Below are positions 22,238-36,300 of a DNA stretch of 64,000 nt, in pieces. Location of the stretch: NCBI RefSeq assembly GCF_954871325.1, contig NC_088779.1, positions 23,856,869 through 23,920,868 on the forward strand, in the 5' to 3' direction. A model generated the notes under the pieces. The model did no database searches. It saw nothing but the letters and a program-made list of their open reading frames with translations, and had not been told where the DNA came from. The translations under genes were made by a program, and so were the position numbers. The DNA comes from Gordionus sp. m RMFG-2023. Taxonomy: Eukaryota > Nematomorpha > Gordioida > Chordodea > Parachordodidae. Each line of letters opens with the position of its first letter. Within the stretch, counting starts at the first letter, position 1.

Positions 22238-23757
22238 TCCAATGACATGTGATTGCCCTATTCCTAAAATTATTTTCAAGGTCCAAATAAATATAATAAA
22301 AAGTAAGTAGACATATAGTTTATATTCCTCTATTATATACAGTTGTTGTTTATAAAATATTTGATAAAATGCCACTTCTATAGACGTATTTGACAGTTAT
22401 AATATATTACAGCTAGTATTATAATGAATTTTACTAATAAATGCTTTTGATAATAAATGTAGTAACAATTTGCTTTCAAGTATTTAACTCCATCTATTTA
22501 GTTATAAATAATTTTAACAATTAAACATTTTATTATTCATCTTACAATAGATGTAATAAATTTCATATCTTTTCTTTTCTTTTTTACTTTAAGAAAGCTA
22601 TTTTTATTCTTTTTCAAAAAACAGTTTTGAGTTAAATTTTTAATACAAGTATATTTTTGATATTTTTACAAGCAACTATTATTTTAAGATATAATATACC
22701 AACTAGAGGTGGTGCGACAATATATAAAATCTTAATTGTTTCATCAAATCATTCTGATCCTTATTTTATAGTTCCAAAATGTTTCATTTCTAATATGGCA
22801 TCCTTGCCGTGTAAATAACTCATGGCTTCAATATATTTGCACAATTATTTCTTCCAAAGATTTTTAGAGTTTTTATTTTATCAATATGTCCAACATAATA
22901 AATTCTGATACTAGTTTACATCGTGAGTGTCATGTCTATTCCTGCAAATTAACCAGCATCTATTATTTTTGTTGCTATTTAATTTAAGATTATTACTACA
23001 ACGGCTGAAAGCATATAATTGCATATTATAGATAAACAATAATGGTTAACTGTGTAGTCGTTTATATATTATATATCATTTAAGATGGATGATAATCTTT
23101 TAGAAATTTAATATCTCACAATAATTTTATCGATTACTTATCTATCTATCATCATGTCATCTAAAAGGAAGCTCTAACCACTTAATAGTTTTATAATTTG
23201 GATTGGTCGCTTATACTATCTTCTTCAAGAATTGTTGATTTGGTTTAGGCCTATAAATTTTTCCTTATGAGTCGATTCTATAAATGTGTAAAATGGTAAC
23301 AGAGAGATATATTAGTTTGACAACCTTTTGTCAATGTAATTTTGCTAAGAATTATATTATTGCATTATGTGGTTTTTAAAAACTATTATTAATAGAGGCA
23401 TAAGTATGAATTAATTAATCTTTTTTATCACTTGTAATTCTTTAGACGCAAATTATTTTTATATCAGCTATCTAAAATATTATACTGTAATAAATAGATT
23501 TTGTATTAAAAAAATAAAATTTTTAGAAATACCTTTTATTGTTTTAATTATTTATATGCAAGTTTATTTTGTATTATAATATAATAAATGAGAAAATTAA
23601 AATTCAGAATAATTGTTCAGTCAGAGTTAACAAATTTAAAAAAAGTATAATATATTAATAGAAAAAATTCGGGAGCATAGGGGGAGAAGCACCCCATAAT
23701 TTTTTTTTTAGTTGAGCCCCCTGAGATTATAAAGGCTAGCGAGAAGCGACGACCCTG
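21807..23757 (-). mobile_element. hAT-like family A copy 3 (main part)
   Basis: Inverted copy whose terminal repeat, CAGGGTCGTCGC read inward from 23757, matches the 5' end of copy 2. It runs through the same internal landmarks as copy 1, continues to 21807 and then, beyond the inserted LTR element, at 19165-19086. An (AAAG)n run interrupts it at 22176-22237. With copy 2 it forms a large inverted structure whose two outer ends are both 5'-type ends; no matching 8-bp duplication was found outside. Confidence 0.75.
22176..22237. repeat. (GAAA)n microsatellite
   Basis: About 62 bp of GAAA repeats with one phase slip. It produces the artefactual FLSFFLS minus-strand reading frame that covers it. 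Confidence 0.95.
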
Positions 23758-24319
23758 ATCGAAGTATAGGGATGAACAACGTTACATGACAGATCTTCAC
23801 ATGAGAAAACACCCTTCAAAAACCTATCCTACCCGCCCGCTGAAATAGCCCCTTTATCAATTATAAGTTTTAATTATAATGGTAATTCCTTATGAATATA
23901 AGTTTCCTGACAAAATGTTTAATCCCTTTAAATTAAATTAAAAAATTTAACAGAAAATTATCCAGAAATATAGTTTTATTTGAAAAATATAGTCTGTATG
24001 GTTAGAAATATTTGTATATTTTAATAAGTCCATAATAAAAGTATTGAATTAATTTTTGAAGCAACATATTTTGTCCCTAAACCTAAAAATATAGCTGATA
24101 GACCTCTACCCACCTCACCCTCCCCCATATCTCTTATAGCTAAATCCTGGTTACGCCATTGATAATAATATCAAGGAATTTATCTTTTCAATAAAAAACA
24201 ATACATTTACGAATTCATATTATCACTAACCAAAAATCTTTCTAATGATTGATTGACAATTTTAATTCTATTTGTCAAACAAAAACATCTGTTATATTTT
24301 TTTTAAGAGAATTTATTTA
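23758..24319. other. upstream region of RINT1, no gene seen
   Basis: A solitary hAT-type end, CAATGGCGTAACCAGG read inward (leftward) from 24161, is the only recognisable signal; its partner end was not found. No promoter motif could be assigned with confidence. Confidence 0.4.
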
Positions 24320-27300
24320 ATGGAGGAAAGGGCCCCTTCGCTCATTTTGGGCAGGTCCATGACCAACGTGCTAGATAAGATAAGAATTAAAAAAAAGATA
24401 AATATGAAAATTAACAATGATATATTGAATATCGAAAAATTAGAAATTTTATATCAAAATAGCTCAAAAGAGAAAATTGAGATTGAAAACAAAGTTTTTT
24501 AATTAGATTATAATATATATTTTTTAGATTTTGAGTTTAGTAGATTTAATTAAAAATGATGAAAAAAATCTAAAACACTTAGAAGACAGTATAAATGAAG
24601 AATCTAATAAAAATAATATACAAAAATATAAACTCTATCCTAAGCTACCACCGCATGTGGAAAATAGCTTGCAAGTTATTCAAAATTTACTATAGAAATA
24701 CTCAATCCTTATATAGATTTTGGGAAAATTAAATGAGAATTTAGATGAATGTATCCAAAATGAAAAATATTATTTATATACGTCTTTCATACAATACATT
24801 GAAGATACCTGGTACGTGAAATAACCACCCTTATTTTCTTTAAAAAACAATGGTCAAATTTCTAATTTTTAATTAAATTGTAAAAATATTTTCGAAATAA
24901 AGGGATTATTTTTTTTTCTAAAATTTTAAAAATACTTTGTCTTTTGTAAAATGAAGTTAAAATTATTAATACTTATAAAAATTATACACATTAGGATATG
25001 ACAATATCTAAAAAAAATATAAATTTCAAAATTTTTGTAACTTTTTAAAGTTTTGAAACATGTCCAAAATCTATTATACATATTAGGATATGACTATATC
25101 TAAATAAATATAAATTTCAAAATTTTTTTAACTTTATAAAATTATGAAACATGTCCAAAATCTTCCATTAAAATTTTTATAAAAGTTTAGTAAATTTTGA
25201 AATCTATAATTTCTACCAAATTATTTTTATACTTCCCATTTTGATGCCCATTTTATTATATAAACTAATATTTCTTACTTATTTTTTCATAAATTTTACA
25301 ACTTTATAAACTTTTAGCTAAAATATATTAAATTTTATTAATTTCTATAAATTAAAAAAAAAACATTAATAAAATTTCTTAAATTCAAAAATAGTAATTT
25401 AAACCACTATTTTATTATTACATCAATAATAGCATATTCCTATCTTTCATTTTAGCGCCATTTTATGCCCAAACCACAAAATGGCGTTACAGCTGAATTT
25501 TATATATGGACAATTTTGAAATGCATTTAATGAATGAATCGCAAATCTAGTAGTATATATACATCATTGGAAGCAAATTAATTTTTTTTAGTTTAGAGGC
25601 CCAAATCTGCTTACAAAAAGGAAATGTAATTAAATAATGATTAAATTTTATATATAGACTGATCCTTTCTCATTTTTAAAAAAATTCAATATTTCTAATT
25701 TATTGATTCATTTCATTTTTTATTTCTACACCAAAAAAATTCTTTTTTAATGTATTACATTGGCCTATTGCAGATCTTAAAAAAAATTGAGATCTGCTGA
25801 AGTGCCCATTTTTATATTTGAATTTTATACAATCCAATTTTTTTTAAAAAAATTACCATTTTACGACTATGGTCCAACTCAAAGAAATTACCATTACAAA
25901 AGCTGATTTATTTAAATTTTTATTAGTCTATTTACAATTACATGACTTGTCAGATTAATTTGATTAAATTTTATAAAATCATTTATATATATTAACCCTA
26001 AACCATATCTCTAAACTTTTAATCCTACTCCTTACTTTAAGAACTTGTTTTTTTCATCAAATTAAAAATCTTCTTCAGTTGATCATTCCTTAAGTTGAGC
26101 TATTATCCAATTTGGCGTACACCCAGTAGATTTATGGTAGACAATTATATTTTATAACATATTATTTAAAAGTTCGCAATTACGTTCCGCCCTGCTCATA
26201 AAATCCTACGACCAGGTCCTATTTTTTCTGAAAGAATTGACAAGCGTTGGTTCGAGGCTTCACGGCGGCCAAACAAAATGTCGGAATTTGTTTGATTATA
26301 TTTTGAACGTCACGTATTTTTGGTTCGACATCTATTTCCTTAAATTATTCGAGTATATTTTTTAAAATCATTTATTCATTAAAATAAAATAACATCTTTT
26401 TAAAAAAAATATTGGATTAATAAATACTATATAAAGTATCTTGATTAGTTGGCATCGTTACTAGTGAATCGTGTTTTAAGTCCACTTATTCTTTCTAGAC
26501 ATTTGGTCAGAAATGGGGATGGAACCTTATAATATTTAAAGGAAGCGGTTTATAAAATTTACCTGAATTTTTTTTTTGTCCCTAAAAAGGGAATACAAAG
26601 ATATAGCTAGTCAATACGGTTGGCCCGTTATCAATTCCGATACTCAAAACTTGCGAGATTTTACCAACGAAAACAACGTCAAATTCGCAGACGAATCGCA
26701 CAACAGGAAGAAAATTTTAACATCCACTATCAAAAAAATTTCCGATTTACCATATCCTTTTTTTAAAATTTTTTAAAAATACCTTTCAAAAAATATAATT
26801 GGCATAATTATGGAAATCTGCTATTTTTAGGGGTTAGCTCCCTATCGGGGGGGGGGGTCTGAACAAACGTTCTATAATAATGTAAACAGTAATATATTTC
26901 GAATTGAGACGTTTTATTCTCCACAATGTCTAATATACATGTCGTATTCGGATATAAAATTCATGGGGATTCGAAACTCAATTGTAAATCGTTTACTTGG
27001 GGTGACTTTTAAGATTTTGAAAATCATATTTGGCTGGATATGTATTCTAGCACTTATAGAGTTACCCATGTAAATTTTTATACAAATTGGCCGAATTTTT
27101 GAACTAATAATATTTTTTTCATACTAATTAATTAAAACAAAATTTGATGATAAAAATCATATGAAATTTAGAACCGGCCCGATTAATATTTTAACCAGAA
27201 TAATATTATATAACCCTGGAGATCTTGCCTATATGGCAAAAAGGTAGACCTCTATTTGTCAAATTTCAAGGTTTAATATAATATTATTTTGGCTAAAATC

Positions 27301-30300
27301 TTAATTGGGACATTTTTAAAAATTGACCCAAATCGGGCCGTTTAACAACACTAGTGAATCGTAGGGGTAGTTCCTACATATGTTTTTCTGTCAAATCAAA
27401 TTTTTTAAATTTAAAAATCTTTCCTCGAGAATCCAAACGTTCTAACTTGTAAAATTTTTTTTAGGGTTTAGAGTTTATGCGCTGCAAACTTTTTTTGGGG
27501 AATGATCCTTGCAATTAATATATATAAGACCATTTCCAAAGCGGACGTTTTTTTAAAGCGGTTTCGGAGGCATGTATCTAGTAATTAGTAAAAAAATATC
27601 TCCAATTTTTGTGTAATATAATATTTTTAAAACAAACTCAACGAATCATGTATCTCAGTCGCCATTTAATCGTAATTATCTCTTGTTTGGAAATAATAAA
27701 AAAAATTGCTGTAAACATGCCTCAAAAACCGCTTTGAAAGAACGTCCTGTCTGGAAATGGCCTAACAGACGACAGTAATCGGAAAATTCGAGTATATTAT
27801 GAAATTTTTAATTTCTTCAAAAATTTATTTATAGATTGTTTAAAGTATTGTAGTATGCTTTAGGCAGAATCTTCTTTTTTTTTTAATTTAAAAGAAAATA
27901 GCGTTCGACAAATGATGTATGTTTTTTTAATGCGAACAAGAATATGATTTTGGCGGAAGTATATTCCAATATCTGTAGAAATTTTACCCTATAAATTTTA
28001 GAATTGCATGATATTACTCTTATAGTAATAACTGACAATACGCTCATTACCCGCGCTTGATTAACGAAACTCGCGGGTAACATATAAGGGAACAAACGAA
28101 CAGAATAACTTGACGAATCCTTAACTTTGAAAAATAAATTTTGATTGACATGGTTCATTATACACTAAACCGCTCTGGATGCTCGATAAGAAAATTTTGG
28201 AAAGGATCAAGTCTTTACAATCAAAAACTGATGAAGAAACATCGAAAAGGCATTGCGATCTACTGGACATTATGCCTATGAATAAAGTTGACCTATTCAC
28301 CATCCTTTTGCTGGAACCATTTTACAAAAGATTCAAGTATCACTTTACCGATCTTAGAAAAACGAACCAATTAAACAAAGTTATTATAAATATTTTATAA
28401 TATTTGGAGTAAGTTCAATTAAAATTGATAATGCACCTATTATAAAAATGACTCTTAATTTTATATAATATAGCCCTAAATAATAATTAAATGTAAAATA
28501 CTTATTTTTATAAAAAGCATTACACCCACACCCTATTCAAATCCGTAATTATTACGTAGAGAATACGGGCCACCATTGTTATTACTCCATTTATTTTTCC
28601 AAATTATTAAAAAATTTTTAAAATAATTCATTTAAAAAACTTTACATTAAATTGTGGAATGTTTCTATATTTCCGCCATTGAAATAGATTAACAAATTTA
28701 AAAAGTTTGACGCCATTTTATTTACGCCGCCCATAACATTAATCTACCGCCTTATCCTATCTGCGGGGGGGGGGATTCATTTTAAAAAAAATAGGTCACC
28801 ATAGATTATTTTTTGTGTATGATTTTTTTAAAAACTTAGGAGATTAGCTCTTAGAATTTACTAGAACACTTCTAAAAACTTAATTAACCCTTCATATCCC
28901 CAATAAAATAGAGCCGTCATTAATGATGCCATAGAATGTTACGTAATTTTATATTTCGTTTTTTTTAACTTTAAAATTTGTTAACATTATATGATGATAT
29001 ATATTTTTTTAAAATGGAGTAATTATAAAATATAAAGCGGCCATTTTTTTTTATTGAAACAGGATAAATCTGACTTTTATTATTAAATGAGATTCGATTC
29101 CATTGTTGGAGTGTCAGTTCAGTCTACTTTATTTCCCACTGTTACCTGTTTTGATATGCTCATGCTCAGAAGTAAAATTGTTAAAATAACCAGCCTAAAC
29201 TTTTTATTTTATAATATGAATATCTCATTTTTTAAATCCTCATTCTGCGACGCTCGTCTCTCAGATGCCAAATTTTACTAATGCCAGTTCTAGCTTTAAT
29301 TTTTGTTATCCCTTGATTTCTACGAGTTTTATTTTCTTTGAGATATCCCATTTCGAAATGAAATTTAAGAATAAAAAACCGAATTTCCTCACTTCAAATC
29401 CCATTCCCACGGATCCTTAGAAATTAGAAATAAATTGATAAATGAGGAAAAAATAAAAAGGGCCATTATACTATAAAATCACAAAAGCCTCTTAAAAAAA
29501 ATTTAACGCCTTTATTTTTTTTAAAAAAAGCCTGAATGGTATTACAGTCAAATACTAGAGTGGATCAAGCTTAACTCTCCATTTTTATGCTCTTTACTTC
29601 AAAATTCGCTTGATAATTTAGGTATGGCTGCTACCGATATACAGGTTACTAATATTTATTAATATTAATTATTAAGGCGGTATCCTAGCTTTTATTGATT
29701 CTGACAAGAGCATTCTATTTTAAGAAAACCACATAGGGCACCCCATTTTGTGCTTGTTTTTTTAGAAAAAATATGATGATACCTTTAAAATACGCTTATA
29801 ATAAATGAATAATTTATATGACTTATTCTATAATGTCATATTGGGTTAGGTAATTTATGGGAATTAGGAATCTCAATTTTATATCATTTATTAAGGGTTT
29901 TAATTTTAAAGATTTTGATCGGAAATATATTCCAGCATGTGTTAGAGTAACCACCTTATAAAATTTCAGATATTTTCTGCCATAAATATTCGTGTAATTT
30001 ATGCAAAAAATTTATATAAATTAATAGTATCAAAAAATTCATGGCAAAATTGTTTGAAATTCACAGTGTAAATACTCCATACATGCTGCAATCCATTTCC
30101 GGTCAAATCAGATTTTTTAAATATTAAAATTGCCCTAATAGATTTTCAATCCCACAGAATTCCATATCCTAATTCCCAAAATATACATATTCCTTCATAT
30201 TTTTATGTGAACTATTCAATGATGCATATATACTAGATTAGCGATTCATTAGTTGAAAGTTTTCATACATAGGCGTCAGCTATAGCGCCATTTTGTGGTT

Positions 30301-33300
30301 TGCGCGACGACCAATTATGATGATTGCATATGAATACCATTTAATCGACGCCTAAATAACAAAGTGGCGCTGCAGCTGACTCTTATGTATGGACACTTTT
30401 GGATGCATTTAATGAATGAATTATCAATCTAGTAGTGTATATATACACGTCGAACTATTTTTTAAATATATTTTAAAAAAATGAATCAAAACAAAGCCGA
30501 AATATCTATTTTTTTTTATTAAACCTACTTTATACTATAAAAGAAGGGGATAAATTATTTACAAATTTTATATTTTAAACGCTCTTTTTTTAGATAGAAT
30601 TCATTAAAGGTTTCGTGTACATAGCTCAAAACAAATTAAGACGCGATTTGCCTTCAGCCTTTACCGACGACGACACATTCTCCCATATAATTGACGAGAG
30701 CATTTTGTTTCACAAGAGTCTCAATTTGCTTGGTAAATAAATAAAATATTTTTTATTATATACTTTTATTCATTATAAACATTGCAATATAGCGTACCAG
30801 TGATGAAGTGCCCATATAATTTCGAGAGAAACAATGGTTCTCTTGAAATTTTACAAGATTCTTAAATAAATTTAATATTATCTTTATACTATATTTAACT
30901 AATCTGACTTGGTTAAAAAAATAAACTATTATTTTTACTTCGTTAAAAAAATGAATATTATTTTTATTAATATTAAATATAATGGTCATTATAACAATAT
31001 ATTTTTTATGTAATTTTATTAATTTCTTTAAAAAAATATAAGCATTGGGATGAAATATAAAAGAGCGTTTAATATTTTTTGATGTAAGACATGTAGAATT
31101 AATTAAATTATTTTGATTATCGCGTCCAATGAAAACTACGATTTTCAGAATGATGTTTTCTTCATTAGCAAATAAATTAATTCAATATAATTTCCTCTAT
31201 TTACTGAATTATAGAAGATTCACCATTACCACTGAAGGCAAGCACCCGAATTAGATAACATATAAAGTTGATCAATATTTCCAATTTCTCTATTTGATTC
31301 CATTTTCAAATTATGCTGTTCGATTGATATTTTGCTCATCGAATCTAGCATGCCGCGAGAATTAGTTTATTCTATATCCACTTTTTGTCAAAAATGACTT
31401 TTTTTACATAAATCAATTTTTTATAATTATACCAATTCTATATACATTAAAAAAATCGAAATATTTATGAAATTTAAATTATAATCCGATACAAGGTTAA
31501 CTATAACTATCCTAGTGAAAACAATAGAATCTTATTTTTTAGATTGATCTCCTATAAAATTATAAAAAGTGGAGATAGAATATTCTAATTAGGCGAAAAA
31601 TTGTTTTAATTGAATCAACAACTGCAAATGAGCAATTAATTCTTCATGTCTTAAATTATTTATATCCAATAATCCTTTATCATTCCAGGCATATTTTTCC
31701 TTTGGGAATAGTTGGCATAGAGAATTAGAAAATTCGTATCCAGTGAGCCATTTATATTTTTCATATTTATCGATAGGAAAATTACCAATGCAAGTTTTTA
31801 TTTCTTTTTTCAAGTTTTGTAAAATTGATTTTGATTTTTTCAATTTTCGCTTTCTAAATGATAATCAATAAATTTTCTATAATACATTTACAATATAACT
31901 CTACACGATGTATAGAATTTTTAGTCACACGTATAGTCCTTTTTTCAATTCAGATATTAAAAAAAAATTTTAACTTATTATATATCATGTTGTAACGGTC
32001 ATTTTTAAATTATTTTTTTATAAATATGATCCAGAATACCCCGTCTTAAATGGTTAACCTAAATAATAAAAAAGGGGCAACTTATATTTAAGCTAGAACT
32101 TTTAACATAATTTTGAATGACGGGTATCCTTATGATCTTTTCGCCACGGCCAAGAACACTGAGGACCATCTTTACAAATTGTTTTTCATAGATTATAAGG
32201 TGATAGCTATAAGGAAAGACTAGAAATGATTTGTTGCCGATATATTAGGTCGCCATTCTTTACACGTTAGGAAGTCGAAACTATTCGAAAAGTTTCGACT
32301 CTGAAAAAATTTGTCAATTACTGGAATTTGGTGGGGGGGGATAACATTAATGTTTCAACTCATCCTCATCGCTAGTATATTTCGTTTACATCTCACAAAG
32401 CAACATGCAAGATATTGTATAGATAGACGTGAACAGGAGATTACATAACTTTAAAATAAAAGGATACTACGTGTAATTTATTTATTTTATTATCATTGTT
32501 AAGCATTAGTTAATTTTCTATAATTGATATACTACACAAGAGAGCTATAATATAAAACAAGTTTACGATTTTTATATAATTCCTAAACATTATTTGTGGG
32601 TTATGACAAACACTACTTAACGTTAATTAATAGATCTTATACTAGTGGCATTGCTAGCTTGCGTGGTTTTTAAATTGATTTATTTGAAAAAAAATCAAAA
32701 GGCGCTGCAAAATTTTTTTCCCTCCAATGACTTATATCATTTCATTATGTATTCGAATTTTTATTTGTATATAATAACAGGGTACGATTTGAACTTGCCA
32801 AGTTGTTTGGAAATATTTTGCGAAAAATATTATTTTAACAAATGGATATCAATTGAACACAAATGTAATACAATATAAATACAAAATATATATAAATACA
32901 TCCATTTTTTTTTCCTTGGCCGAAAAATTTATATTTTTTTTATTTTCCAATGTATTCCTCTCAAAGTAATAAAATTTTGCTAATCTTTTATTACCTTAAT
33001 TTCATTCTTAGTTTTAGGATTGACAGTTTTGAGTAATTATGCCCCGCTTTCTTAACCTTAATTTACAAGCCTTATATTTGATCAGTGGTCTTATTTTTTA
33101 ATATAGTAATTCGTTGTCTTTTCTCTTAATATCTAGTGTTGGTTTAATAAAGTTATTGGACGAGTTGTTCGCCGATTTATTCGACTTGCATCTTGGGGCT
33201 TACTAAACTGATTTATTATTTTTTTATATAGCTGCCACGGAAAAAATGAATGAATTTTTATCTTCCCCCGACGCCTGGTCTTGTGAATGCGATGAAAATT

Positions 33301-36300
33301 TGCTAAACGAATTAACAAATAAGGATAAAATACCGGAATTCGTTGAAAAATACGTCGTTTTACTGGAATATCTAAATGGTTAGTTATTTCAATTAATTAG
33401 AAATTATTACCTTAAATACTAGTGTTTTGATAATATATATGTTAGTATCAATGTGTTTTTCCGACAATGGAGCCTTCGAATGATCCCAGGGTTGCAGCTC
33501 TCCCGTTTTTGGCGTAATTTCCCGATTTTTTTTTATCTTAGTGCCAAAACACACCGTCTATACGATTTCTCCCGATTTTCTCAAAATAAATTCGCTCGAT
33601 TTGTAAATTTTTTTTAAAATAGTTAAAAATAGCTTAACCAGAAACTTACGCTATCATTTTTTATTTTAATTCAATCATATATTTAAAAAAGCATCTTGTG
33701 TTTGTGTATTTTTTAATCCGTATTTTGAGAAAGGAAACAAGTTTAACATCCAAAATTTTTTTTAAATCGTAATATAAAAATCACAAGGAATTCTATTTAT
33801 TCATAGGTTAGAGAAGATTAAGAATGTACCCTAAATACAATTTGTATAATATGTAATGAAAAATTTAATATCAGCCACGTAGGAGTCCATGATGTAAAAA
33901 AAACATTCAACAAGGCAAAAACATATTTCCAATTTAAAAAATAAAGAATCATCAAATAATATCCAACATGCTTCAAAAACGCTAATTTATATTAAATATT
34001 GTAGATTAGGACAAATTTCTAGTTTAGTGTCCAACCTAATTATTTGAATTTACCTCTAAAATATATGCTTTATAATTCAGCGGGAAACAAAAGAAACCAT
34101 TTTATTTTTAAAGCCATTTCCAGTTCTTGTCCTTTGTATATATATATATTTTTTAATTTATTTTGTTTTAATTAACCAAGAATTATCATTGCGCTACTTG
34201 AATATCATAAAATATTTACCCCGATTACATCTAGAGAATCTGCAATTCTAAATTTTTTTCCCACAAATTTTACAACCTTTTTGAGAGCTTAAATAATATG
34301 TACCATTTTTCCTATCAAATACAAATATTTTGAAAAAATTCGAAAAGCTCGCAAATTTTAATGAAATCGTTATGTTAAATTTTAAAAACTTTATAGATTA
34401 CATTTTTATTTGTATTTATTTTCATTAAGGTTTCGAAAGTGTAGTAAATTTAATTTTTTAAAAAAATGTTTTAGAAAGGGCGGCCTTAAAATAAACCAAT
34501 TCTCTGTATTATTATTATTTAAAAGATCGTTACGAATACATCCCTTACCCTTTGCAAAAAATCCAATTTTTGTCGTTGCAAATAGAATTATTAGACGACT
34601 TTAGGATAAGATTACTGCAAATATGTCGACAGAAAAAGTTGGATAACACCTCCCTGACCGAAATCAAGATCAATTTGAAGCCGTTCTGTTATTTGATTAA
34701 TTCGTTTCACATTATCATTAAGCTACTGGAAAAATGGCGGGATACACCCGTAAGTATTATCATTTTCCAGGGAAAATTCTCTCTCCCCTCCACACCGGCG
34801 TAAAATAAAATCATATTAATAACCTTAAAAACTGCTCTGATTAATTTTATTGATAAGTGATGTTAGTTTAACCCCCCCCCCCTACCCATTTAATTTCATA
34901 ATTCTTTTAGTACATATATTATTTTTATGGTATGGTAGACTATATTTAATTTTATTCAAAAATTATGGCCCAAAGTACCCCGGTATGATTTTTTTGAAAA
35001 TGATTAGGCCCGATCCGAAATTTTGCAGATCTTTACTCCTTATTACCAATTATTATTTTAACTATCTCTAATTATATCTAACAATCAAATGTTTTTTTCA
35101 GACATTCGTATTGCTTGCCTACATAAAAAGGAGGTATATTAAATTTTTGGCCTCATCAAAAGCGCTCAAATGCCAAGGTATGTATGAATATATTCTAATA
35201 TAAGTTTCAACCTATAAGGAATTCTACTTAAAAATAGTTTTGAAATTTCCTGTCATTATTACAAAATAAAAAAATAATATTTTGATCAATTTTTTTTTGT
35301 ATTTCTTTATTTTTTATCATTAATTTAAATTTAAAAAAAAACAACCCTATATTATAATTTTTTGAAATTAATTATTATAGCTTCCTACCCTTCGGAGGAT
35401 TCAAATGATTATACCCAAGCTAAGCATAAATGTGAAAATCCACCAGTCGAAAATAATAATCTTACACCAGCAATAAATTTTGACACAGAAAGTGATACTC
35501 AAGAAATCGAAAGCGAAAATTTTTACAAATTTTTATTGGCCGGATATGAATCAGATGAAAAAGGAGCCTCCTGCTTTGATTCGCAGAAAGATATTTTAAA
35601 TAATTCCGATATAACAAGTTTGAAAAATAATTTGATAACGAGTTTTAGAGTGTGTAAAACAAAATTATCAAAATAAGATTAAATAGGTTCCTATTTAACT
35701 TAACCATTTTTTCCCCTTAATACAAAAAACAATAGTGATTTTATTATTTCCATCTTCCACATTTAGAGGTATAGTTCAAGATACCGATTTTAGAAACGGA
35801 GCCTATTTTTTAAATAACAATATCCAAATATGAATCGATACTCGACATTTTAAAAAAAAAAAATTGACGCATCGTTATTGTTATATTAATTTAATTTAGA
35901 TACTAAAACCGGATTTTTATATTAGATTCAAACGATGATCTCAGTGATGAAAATTCGACTAGAATATTTTCTCAAACCTTAGAACTTTACAATATGGCAT
36001 TCGATGACGCCTTGTCGCAATTAGTTGATTGTTCTCTCGCTCTATGGAAATCCAAACTCAAATTTTATAGGAATCAAAGGTATTTTTTTGATAACAATTT
36101 GAAGATTGGCTACAACTAAAAAAAATATAAAAAAATAATAATGTTATTATGATTTAGATGGAACGTTTACCCTCCAAAAAGTTACTTCATTAATCGCGAA
36201 TTGTCAGTGGACGCTTGTGACACCCTGAGCTTCATGAAAGAAATATTATTTATCACAAAAAATGGTTTGACTGAAGACATTTTTCGAAAATTTTGGATAA

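Noticed and set aside
22154-22375. Minus-strand ORF as a membrane protein
   Set aside because: Half of it is the (GAAA)n microsatellite read in frame; the rest is AT-driven hydrophobic sequence.
26460-27360. Repeated ACTAGTGAATCGT at 26460 and 27348 as target duplications of one element
   Set aside because: The interval contains RINT1 exon 5 and the left copy is not followed by the terminal repeat seen at the right; probably chance or an older event.
32110-32330. Plus-strand open stretch (NDGYPYDLFATAKNTEDHLY) in a RINT1 intron
   Set aside because: Short, stop-bounded, no family recognised, and the flanking RINT1 exons join in phase without it.
33133-33318. Minus-strand ORF as a gene
   Set aside because: It is the antisense shadow of RINT1 exon 10.
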